A stretch of 5,835 nt of DNA from Chitinophaga pinensis (lineage in GTDB: Bacteria > Bacteroidota > Bacteroidia > SXHM01): positions 1-5,835 of the forward strand of contig CAMDBK010000200.1 of NCBI GenBank assembly GCA_945889235.1. The letters run 5' to 3'. Below, in pieces: positions 1 through 5,271 of this stretch. The translations under genes were made by a program, and so were the position numbers. Numbering within the stretch: position 1 is the stretch's first letter; each line of letters opens with the position of its first letter. The notes beneath the pieces are model-generated. The model was not told the origin of the DNA. It ran no database searches and worked only from the letters and a program-made list of their open reading frames with translations.

Positions 1-509
1 TGTCTGATGATTTCAAAGTAAACCGATTCATCAATATCAAGTTTGCGCGCTTTCTCAATTTGCAACAATTCTCCTTCACTCATTTCACGAACCGAATTGG
101 TTACAATTCCCAATAAACGGTGTTCTTTATTTTCAACCGAAAGAAGTAATCCACGCGAAAGCAAATAATCACCAACGAGCACTGCAATTTTATTTTTCCA
201 GAGAGCATTAACAGAAAAAAATCCTCTGCGTTCATTTGAATCATCCACCACATCATCATGCACCAGAGTTGCTGTATGCAACAGTTCAATCAATGTTGCA
301 GCACGAAACGTTGATTCGTTTATTCCACCGCACATACCTGCCGAAAGAAAAACAAACATGGGACGCATTTGCTTTCCTTTTCGCTTAACAATGTAGTGCG
401 TAATTTTATCAAGCAGCGGAACTTTGCTCTTCATGGAATCGCGGAAATGCGATTCAAATGAATCCATTTCAGCGGCAATAGGGCTTTTTATCTGGTCGAG
501 GGTTAGCAA
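1..509 (-). CDS. trans-polyprenyl diphosphate synthase (octaprenyl/heptaprenyl type), N-terminal part
   Basis: Elongates an allylic prenyl diphosphate with isopentenyl diphosphate to give the long chain used for menaquinone side chains; product length cannot be read from this fragment. The 169 visible residues cover the N-terminal half; the rest lies beyond base 1. Motifs seen: GKQMRP at residues 45-50 (isopentenyl diphosphate-binding lysine and arginine), the first aspartate-rich motif DDVVD at 85-89, which holds the Mg-diphosphate, and the following NERRG arginines at 92-96. HTATLVHDDVVDD and EMSEGELLQIE are hallmark family blocks. Start choice: the first in-frame ATG is at 467, but it lies after the conserved QIKSPIA block. 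A TTG at 509 gives MLTLDQIKSPIA, the N-terminus expected of Bacteroidota homologues, and an A/T-rich leader precedes it. The second aspartate-rich motif is outside the window. The gene follows acs by 35 bp on the same strand, so it is probably co-transcribed. The family is certain; the exact symbol (ispB/hepT-like) is not. Confidence 0.93.
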   Translation of the reverse strand, partial: MLTLDQIKSPIAAEMDSFESHFRDSMKSKVPLLDKITHYIVKRKGKQMRPMFVFLSAGMCGGINESTFRAATLIELLHTATLVHDDVVDDSNERRGFFSVNALWKNKIAVLVGDYLLSRGLLLSVENKEHRLLGIVTNSVREMSEGELLQIEKARKLDIDESVYFEIIR

Positions 510-544
510 CAGGTAATTTTTAGCTTGCCGAAAATAGAGATTAT

Positions 545-2461
545 TTAAACAGCGCCTGATTTTATTTCATCCACTACCGCAGGGTCAAGCAGCGTTGAAG
601 TATCGCCAAGATTGGAAACATCACCTTCTGCAATTTTTCTCAAAATCCTGCGCATTATTTTTCCGCTGCGGGTTTTTGGTAAGCCTTTCACCACTTGTAT
701 TTTGTCGGGTTTGGCAATTGGTCCCATGAATTTATTTACAGTTGCAATAATTTCTTTTTTCAGTTCTTCTGTATCCGCTCTTTCACGCTCAGGAATTACA
801 TATGCATAAATTCCCCAGCCTTTGATATCGTGGGGAAAACCAACTACTGCACTTTCAACAATATCAGGATGCTGATTAATGGCATTTTCAATTTCTGCTG
901 TTCCAAGCAAATGACCTGAAACTTTTATAACATCATCCACACGGCCGGTAATTCTGTAGTAACCGTTTTCATCTCTTTTACATCCGTCACCAGTAAAATA
1001 ATATCCACTGAACTGTGAAAAATATGCTTCTTTACAGCGCGCATGATTTCCGTAAGTAGTACGGATGATAGACGGCCAGGGGAATTTTATACATAACCTT
1101 CCTTCCACATTATTTCCTTGCACTACATTTCCTTTCTCATCCAATAAAACTAATTGAACACCGGGAAGCGGAAGTGTAGCAAACGATGGTTTTGTTTTGG
1201 TAATTCCTGCAAGCGGTGAAATCATTATTCCTCCTGTTTCGGTCTGCCACCAGGTATCTACAATCGGACATTTTTTCTTTCCGATATTTTCATCATACCA
1301 GTGCCATGCTTCTTCATTGATGGGTTCGCCAACAGTTCCTAAAACACGCAATGAATCTAATTTGTAAGGCTTCACAAAATCCAATCCCATAGCCTCAAGC
1401 GAACGGATTGCAGTTGGCGCTGTGTAAAAAATATTCACCTTGTGTTTGTCAATCACACTCCAGAATCTTCCGGCATCGGGAAAGGTTGGAATTCCTTCGA
1501 ACATTAATGTTGTAGCACCGCTTAATAAAGGACCATAAATCAAATAACTGTGGCCTGTTACCCAACCCACATCAGCAGTGCACCAAAAAATATCACCCGT
1601 TTTATATTGAAAAACATTCTGAAAAGTATACGCGGTATAAACCATGTAACCACCTGATGAATGCACTACGCCTTTTGGTTTTCCTGTAGAGCCGGAAGTA
1701 TAGAGAATAAATAGCGCATCCTCTGAATCCATTTCTTCTGCTTTCAAACCTTCAAGGTTTTGAAAACCTTGAAGGTTTACTTTTTCAATTTCATCGTGCC
1801 ACCAAACATCTCTTCCACTTTGCATCTTCACTTCAATGCCTGTTCGCTTTAGTGTAATTACTTTTTTTACAGAAGGGCAGGTTTGCAAAGCTTCATCAAC
1901 CACCGCTTTCAGCGGAATATCTTTTGCTCCGCGGTATGCGCCATCAGCGGTTAAAACAAGTGTACAATCCGCATCATGGATTCTGTCGGCCAGCGACTGA
2001 AAAGAAAAACCGCCAAACACCACCGAATGAATTGCTCCGATTCTTGCACAAGCCAAAACTGCAATTGCCAGTTCGGGAACCATCGGCATATAAATACAAA
2101 TACGGTCGCTTTTTTTTGCTCCGTTATTTTTTAAAACATTGGCAAAGCGGCAAACTTCTTCATGCAATTCTTTATAAGAAATTTTTCTGCCTGCTTCATT
2201 CGGATTATTAGGTTCCCAGATAATCGCAGCTTGCTCTCCTCGCTCAGCTAAATGACGGTCAAGGCAATTTTCAGTGATATTGAGTTTGCCGCCAATAAAC
2301 CATTTTACATCGGGCTCAGTGAAATTCCATTCCAGAACTTTATCCCACTTTTTTCTCCATAAAAAATTTTCAGCTTTTTCAGCCCAGAATTGCTCCGGAG
2401 ATTCTACACTTTTCTTGTATTCGCTTTTGTATTCTTCAAAAGATGAAATGCGGTAACTCAT
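545..2461 (-). CDS. acs: acetyl-coenzyme A synthetase (AMP-forming)
   Basis: Activates acetate with ATP to acetyl-AMP and then transfers it to CoA, feeding acetate into central metabolism; cytoplasmic. The protein has 638 residues, close to the usual 630-650. Visible in order: an N-terminal ACAS region (FEEYKSEYKKSVESPEQFW near residue 8); the P-loop YTSGSTGKPKG at 254-264; the acetate-pocket motif WWQTETGG at 404-411, whose second Trp restricts the substrate to acetate; TGDG at 490-493 with its ribose-binding Asp; the GRVDD hinge at 506-510; and the catalytic lysine K601 in KTRSGKIMRR, the lysine that in other bacteria is switched off by acetylation. Two oddities. Residues 229-239 (NLQGFQNLEGL) are encoded by a perfect palindrome (see 1746-1778) and lengthen the loop before the P-loop by about seven residues compared with enterobacterial Acs as I recall it. 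Residue 518 in SGHLLG is Leu where enterobacterial Acs has Arg. The reading frame is intact. The gene begins 5 bp after the upstream isomerase gene ends. Confidence 0.98.
   Translation of the reverse strand: MSYRISSFEEYKSEYKKSVESPEQFWAEKAENFLWRKKWDKVLEWNFTEPDVKWFIGGKLNITENCLDRHLAERGEQAAIIWEPNNPNEAGRKISYKELHEEVCRFANVLKNNGAKKSDRICIYMPMVPELAIAVLACARIGAIHSVVFGGFSFQSLADRIHDADCTLVLTADGAYRGAKDIPLKAVVDEALQTCPSVKKVITLKRTGIEVKMQSGRDVWWHDEIEKVNLQGFQNLEGLKAEEMDSEDALFILYTSGSTGKPKGVVHSSGGYMVYTAYTFQNVFQYKTGDIFWCTADVGWVTGHSYLIYGPLLSGATTLMFEGIPTFPDAGRFWSVIDKHKVNIFYTAPTAIRSLEAMGLDFVKPYKLDSLRVLGTVGEPINEEAWHWYDENIGKKKCPIVDTWWQTETGGIMISPLAGITKTKPSFATLPLPGVQLVLLDEKGNVVQGNNVEGRLCIKFPWPSIIRTTYGNHARCKEAYFSQFSGYYFTGDGCKRDENGYYRITGRVDDVIKVSGHLLGTAEIENAINQHPDIVESAVVGFPHDIKGWGIYAYVIPERERADTEELKKEIIATVNKFMGPIAKPDKIQVVKGLPKTRSGKIMRRILRKIAEGDVSNLGDTSTLLDPAVVDEIKSGAV
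1746..1778. repeat. perfect 33-bp palindrome (16-1-16) inside acs
   Basis: Bases 1746-1761 and 1763-1778 are exact reverse complements around a single G at 1762. Each half is itself a palindrome: 1746-1760 is AAACCTT-C-AAGGTTT and 1764-1778 is AAACCTT-G-AAGGTTT, so the two 15-mers differ only at their central base and are separated by TGA. The length is 11 codons, so insertion keeps the acs frame; it encodes NLQGFQNLEGL, a near-duplicated peptide. It lies in a loop of Acs where homologues are shorter. Composition and symmetry suggest a small dispersed palindromic element inserted in a gene, as with Rickettsia palindromic elements. This is inference from one copy; chance or local duplication remains possible. 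Confidence 0.75.
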
Positions 2462-2466
2462 ATAGA

Positions 2467-3090
2467 TTATTCTACAACTTTCATTTTCATAGTAATCATT
2501 TCCAGCGGAGTTTCTCCGTTTACCGGTGACGAAGCTATTTTATCAACTACATCCATACCTTCAATAACTTCACCAAAAACAGTATAACCGCCATCCAAAT
2601 GAGGCGTGCCGCCCTTTGTAGAATAAACTTGTTTCTGTTCTTCGCTGAACTTATATCCTGTACGGTCGCCAATTTTGTCTATGAGTTCATACGGATACGT
2701 TCTTCCAACCACAATATAAAACTCAGAAGGAGAAGATTGTTTTTCAGGATTAACCAACTCGTCTTCACGTGCTGCCGCTAAGGCTCCGCGCTTATGATAT
2801 TTACCCGCAACAATTTCGGCAGGAAGAGTTTTCATACTTGCACCTCCTTCAATTTCACCGCCCTGAATCATAAACGTATTAATTACACGGTGAAAATCGC
2901 TTTTATCATATTTTTCCGCTTTCACCATTTTTATAAAATTATCGCGGTGAATGGGCGTTTCGTTGTACAGTTTTACTTTAATAACACCATAATTTGTTGA
3001 AATCTGAACAACGGGTTCTTTACTGCTCTGCCCAAAAACAGGAGAAAACAGCACTAACGAAACCACCGCAGAAATAAAAGATTTTAACAT
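2467..3090 (-). CDS. secreted cyclophilin-type peptidyl-prolyl cis-trans isomerase
   Basis: Catalyses cis-trans isomerisation of X-Pro bonds during folding of exported proteins. Of 207 residues, 1-20 form a signal peptide (MLKSFISAVVSLVLFSPVFG, probable cleavage before Q21) with no lipobox Cys, so a soluble periplasmic protein is expected. The cyclophilin core starts near V28. Catalytic features: FHRVI with the key Arg at 68; FMIQGG at 73-78, matching Phe60/Met61/Gln63 of human CypA; SEFYIV at 122-127 (usually SQFFI); and HLDGGYTVFGEV at 164-175, where bacterial enzymes have His and Tyr at the CypA Trp121 and His126 positions. An insert of about 30 residues (roughly 133-162, PYELIDKIGDRTGYKF and on) before HLDGG is, as I recall it, typical of Bacteroidota members. 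The start is the first in-frame ATG, preceded by an A/T-rich leader and giving a good signal peptide. It is first of three same-strand genes, 5 bp before acs. Family sure; the specific clients are unknown. Confidence 0.95.
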   Translation of the reverse strand: MLKSFISAVVSLVLFSPVFGQSSKEPVVQISTNYGVIKVKLYNETPIHRDNFIKMVKAEKYDKSDFHRVINTFMIQGGEIEGGASMKTLPAEIVAGKYHKRGALAAAREDELVNPEKQSSPSEFYIVVGRTYPYELIDKIGDRTGYKFSEEQKQVYSTKGGTPHLDGGYTVFGEVIEGMDVVDKIASSPVNGETPLEMITMKMKVVE

Positions 3091-3106
3091 CGTATTTATT
3101 TTTTAT

Positions 3107-3114
3107 TAATTTTG
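3107..3114 (+). promoter_or_regulatory. candidate -7 box (TAnnTTTG) for the lipoprotein gene
   Basis: TAATTTTG matches the Bacteroidota primary-sigma -7 consensus TAnnTTTG. It lies 53 bp before the ATG at 3168, in the 77-bp divergent region between the isomerase and lipoprotein genes, so transcription would start near 3120 with a leader of roughly 45-50 nt. I see no convincing -33 TTG at the right distance, and the region is very AT-rich, so a chance match is possible. A weaker minus-strand match (TAATATTG, 3146-3139) could serve the isomerase operon. Confidence 0.35.
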
Positions 3115-3167
3115 TTTCGCTTAATCAGAAACAGCATACAATATTAATTATTAAAATTCAGATACTA

Positions 3168-3503
3168 ATGAAGTTCAGAGCAATTTTAAGCCTTATCCTG
3201 TTTACCGGAATAATCAGTTTTGGTTTTTACTCCTGCAAAAAAGACAGGACCTGCAAAGTGCTGGTTATTGTTCAGGATTCATTGGAAGCGCCAATTGTTG
3301 GTGCAGATGTTCGCCTGTGGTGTGATGATACTGAAAACCCACTATGCATTATAGACTGTGTAAAAACTACACTTACAGATGGAACTGCGCATTTTCAATT
3401 TGCAAACCCCGGCATTCTGAAAGTATATGTTGATGGTGACCCTGAAGGCTATGTTGAATTGAAAGCAAGTGAAGAAGTGGAAAAGGTTATTGTAAGACCT
3501 TAA
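3168..3503 (+). CDS. small lipoprotein with transthyretin-like (carboxypeptidase-regulatory-like) fold
   Basis: Function unknown. The 111-residue product opens with a lipoprotein signal peptide (MKFRAILSLILFTGIISFG) and a lipobox ending F-Y-S-C23, followed by KKD, the usual look of Bacteroidota lipoproteins; the mature protein would be about 89 residues anchored through Cys23. The remainder fits one small seven-strand beta sandwich of the transthyretin or carboxypeptidase regulatory type: VLVIVQDSLEAPIVGADVRLW (31-51), then TTLTDGTAHFQFANPGILKVYV (67-88), the familiar 'G-A-x-V ... T-D-x-x-G-x-A-x-F' pattern. Four further cysteines (29, 52, 60, 64) could form disulfides in the periplasm or at the surface. 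It is transcribed away from the isomerase operon and ends just before a strong terminator, so it is probably monocistronic. No enzyme motif is visible. The fold assignment is by pattern only. Confidence 0.85.
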   Translation: MKFRAILSLILFTGIISFGFYSCKKDRTCKVLVIVQDSLEAPIVGADVRLWCDDTENPLCIIDCVKTTLTDGTAHFQFANPGILKVYVDGDPEGYVELKASEEVEKVIVRP

Positions 3504-3516
3504 TCAATAGATTTTC

Positions 3517-3562
3517 ATAAAACGGAAGCGTCCCGCAGAACTGCGGGACGCTTCCGTTTTAT
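3517..3562. terminator. bidirectional intrinsic terminator between convergent genes
   Basis: Bases 3517-3538 and 3541-3562 are perfect reverse complements (22 bp) around AA. The GC-rich core CGGAAGCGTCCCGCAG is flanked by AAAA on the left and TTTT on the right, so each strand shows a hairpin followed by a short U-run. It begins 13 bp after the lipoprotein stop codon, and its right end overlaps the stop codon of the minus-strand gene (3559-3561). Position between two converging genes fits a shared terminator. Perfect 22-bp symmetry is longer than termination requires, so a REP-like origin is possible. Confidence 0.9.
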
Positions 3563-3897
3563 ATCTCTTCATCCTTGAAATATTCTATCAATGCTTCTTT
3601 CATCAGTCTCAGTTGCTGGCCGGGCTTAAGAGATGGCAGTTTTTCAGTAGCCTTCCAGTGTGGCCAGCCCTCCTCATCGTTTCCCTCATAATCATAATAT
3701 CCATAGCGGCTCAACAATGTGCAGATGGCAATGTGCATCACATTCAGTTTTTCGTCTTTACTGAATGTACGATTACCCTGCCCCAGTTCCTGCACACCAA
3801 CCAAAAATAATATTCCCTGCAAGTCTATATCCTCACCAAACTGTTTTTCAATCCGCGAAACAACAGTATTCCATTCTGCTTCAAATGCTTCATCCAT
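3559..3897 (-). CDS. conserved hypothetical acidic cytoplasmic protein, 112 aa
   Basis: I do not recognise a named function; it resembles small uncharacterised proteins I associate with Bacteroidota. There is no signal peptide or membrane segment. The sequence is acidic and mostly helical in character: an N-terminal helix (FEAEWNTVVSRIEKQFGEDIDLQ, residues 5-27), a hydrophobic helix ILFLVGVQELGQG (29-41), SKDEKLNVMHIAICTLLSRYGYYDYEG (46-72), an aromatic turn GWPHWK (77-82), and a C-terminal helix ending YFKDEEI. No metal site, nucleotide-binding loop or DNA-binding motif is evident. The reading frame is intact, the ATG at 3897 sits 5 bp from a TAACTTTG promoter box, and a clear terminator follows the gene, all of which support a genuine gene. 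It is probably transcribed alone. Confidence 0.85.
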   Translation of the reverse strand: MDEAFEAEWNTVVSRIEKQFGEDIDLQGILFLVGVQELGQGNRTFSKDEKLNVMHIAICTLLSRYGYYDYEGNDEEGWPHWKATEKLPSLKPGQQLRLMKEALIEYFKDEEI

Positions 3898-3901
3898 GCC
3901 G

Positions 3902-3909
3902 CAAAGTTA
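3902..3909 (-). promoter_or_regulatory. candidate -7 box (TAACTTTG) for the 112-aa protein gene
   Basis: On the minus strand, TAACTTTG is an exact match to the Bacteroidota TAnnTTTG consensus. It ends only 4 bases before the ATG (TAACTTTG-CGGC-ATG), which would put the transcription start at or next to the start codon, giving a leaderless or nearly leaderless mRNA. No clear -33 TTG is seen. A second, imperfect match (TGAATTTG) lies a little further upstream and would allow a short leader. Confidence 0.4.
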
Positions 3910-3947
3910 GTTATCAAATTCATTTATGGATTTCGTATTTTTGTAAT

Positions 3948-4110
3948 GAAGTTCTTTAAAGTTAAGGTTTCAGAATTTTTATGAGGATATTTTTCGATAG
4001 ACGAGGCGGAGTTTGCAGCTGATAGCAGAGCTTCTCTCAGCAAAAACGACAACGAAGTATAGCGGAAAATATCCCATAACAAAAATTAAAGTTTAACTTT
4101 AAACAACTTC
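3948..4110. repeat. 163-bp imperfect inverted repeat (long-hairpin element)
   Basis: The two ends are inverted copies: GAAGTTCTTTAAAGTTAA (3948-3965) and the reverse complement of 4093-4110, GAAGTTGTTTAAAGTTAA, differ at one of 18 positions. Symmetry continues inward, with GGATATTTT (3985-3993) facing its complement at 4065-4073. It ends in an apical hairpin at 4018-4041 (GCTG and AGAG pairing with CTCT and CAGC around CTT). Between the inner arms, 4000-4017 and 4042-4062 pair poorly and could form an internal loop. It fills most of the 241-bp gap between two divergently transcribed genes, so it is not a terminator for either. No ORF of note and no clear target-site duplication are present. 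Candidates are a MITE-like or REP-like mobile repeat, or a structured RNA; which one cannot be settled here. Confidence 0.75.
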
Positions 4111-4138
4111 TATTCATTATTCAGGCGGGCAATTATTT

Positions 4139-5269
4139 ATGACGAGACTTTTCTGTAGCTTATTTTTTGTCTTGCTTTTTGCCGGTTCCGTTTCTTCTCA
4201 GGAAAAAAAATCAACACCCATAGATATTGTATTTATTGTTGACATCAGTTCCAGCACTACCGGTTTGCTTTCATCGGTGCGAAATAATTTCTGGGAAATA
4301 AACAATGATATTTCACGCCTGAAACCAGAACCTGATTATCGTATTGGGCTTATGCTGCTTGGCCGACCAAGCTTTAAGGAAGAAAACGCATACATAAGAA
4401 TTGCATCTGATTTAACTTCAGATATTGATTTTGTAGCCAACGAAATGTTTATTATAAAAGACAATGCTACCAAAGGAAAAGTTTATTTCGGCAATGCAAT
4501 AAAAGAAACGGTGGAACAAATGAGCTGGTCAAAAGATGACAATGCCGTTAAACTTATTTTTCTGGTTGGAAACGGACCTTTGAGTAATGGATACAATTAT
4601 CAAAAAGCTGCCGAAGCTGCCGTAAAAAAGGGAATAAAAATATATTCGCTCTACTTTCCGAACATAACCAGTCCGCGCGATCAGGCTGAATGGCAAGATC
4701 TGGGAAAGGTGGGCAACGGAGAATATTTTAGTATCAGTTTAACAAAAGGAAATAACATTGTATTTGAAAAAACTTACAATAACGATTTGCTGGTGGAAGC
4801 CAACAGCGCTATCAATTCAACCTATGTATATTATGGTGAACAGGGCAAAGACAGGTTTGAAATGCAGGACCGCTTAGATATACTTACCGGCAGCGTTAGT
4901 GACTGGGAAACTGAAGCCCGAAGTTTTTTAAAAGCTACACCATTATATCAGGGCAAAAATGCTGCATGGGATTTGGTTGACCTTTCAAAGAAACAAGCGC
5001 TTAACTATTCAAAAATTGACCGCAAATTTCTTGAACCGAAGTTGCAGGGTATGAGTGATGATGCGCTGAAAACATACATTGATGATAAAATAAACGACCG
5101 GCAGGAATACATTACCATTATTAAAATGCTGAGCCAGAAGCGTGAGGAATTTCTGAAACGTAAAAAAGAAAAACTGGAATTATTCCGTTACAACAATACG
5201 TTTTTGGGTATTGTAAAAAAAGCGATAGTACAGCAAGCGGTGAGCAAGGGTTATACTGTGGATTTTTAG
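4139..5269 (+). CDS. secreted von Willebrand factor A domain protein with degenerate metal site
   Basis: Probably a protein-interaction module acting in the periplasm or outside the cell; partner unknown. The 376-residue product has a signal peptide (1-20, cleavage likely before Q21; the only early Cys, C6, precedes the hydrophobic core, so no lipobox). A vWA domain spans about 28-215: beta strand IDIVFIVD, MIDAS motif D35-I-S37-S-S39, LKPEPDYRIGLMLL (61-74), DLTSDIDFVANEMFIIK (91-107), KLIFLVGNGP (138-147). Relatives I recall read GGGDxPE and VGDAPP where this protein has NATKGK (109-114) and VGNGP (143-147), so two metal-coordinating positions look lost. The C-terminal part is a charged helical region (about 292-350, QGMSDDALKTYIDDKINDR and on, possible coiled coil) with a conserved-looking tail KKAIVQQAVSKGYTVDF, as in whole-length relatives. 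It starts 28 bp after the long-hairpin element and ends 2 bp from radA on the opposite strand. Confidence 0.88.
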   Translation: MTRLFCSLFFVLLFAGSVSSQEKKSTPIDIVFIVDISSSTTGLLSSVRNNFWEINNDISRLKPEPDYRIGLMLLGRPSFKEENAYIRIASDLTSDIDFVANEMFIIKDNATKGKVYFGNAIKETVEQMSWSKDDNAVKLIFLVGNGPLSNGYNYQKAAEAAVKKGIKIYSLYFPNITSPRDQAEWQDLGKVGNGEYFSISLTKGNNIVFEKTYNNDLLVEANSAINSTYVYYGEQGKDRFEMQDRLDILTGSVSDWETEARSFLKATPLYQGKNAAWDLVDLSKKQALNYSKIDRKFLEPKLQGMSDDALKTYIDDKINDRQEYITIIKMLSQKREEFLKRKKEKLELFRYNNTFLGIVKKAIVQQAVSKGYTVDF

Positions 5270-5271
5270 TT

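Noticed and set aside
101..289. Minus-strand open frame of 62 codons inside the polyprenyl synthase gene
   Set aside because: It overlaps the DDVVDD-encoding region of a confident gene in another frame, and its Met/Trp/Cys-rich product is not protein-like.
1746..1778. The acs palindrome as a terminator or regulator binding site
   Set aside because: It lies mid-gene, about 700 bp into acs, without a GC-rich core or U-run, and it keeps the reading frame; an inserted palindromic element explains it better, though protein binding cannot be excluded.
1924..2211. Plus-strand open frame of 95 codons opposite acs
   Set aside because: It is fully antisense to a clear acs coding region, has low-complexity, basic, aromatic-rich composition and no family resemblance; a reading-frame shadow.
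3719..3959. Plus-strand open frames opposite the 112-aa protein gene
   Set aside because: They are Ser/Pro/Cys-rich frames antisense to a better-supported gene that has its own promoter box and terminator.
3946..3984. Tiny ORF, MKFFKVKVSEFL, at the left end of the long hairpin
   Set aside because: Only 12 codons, and its bases are explained by the inverted-repeat arm. There is no sign of selection on the peptide and no matching leader-peptide logic with the downstream gene.
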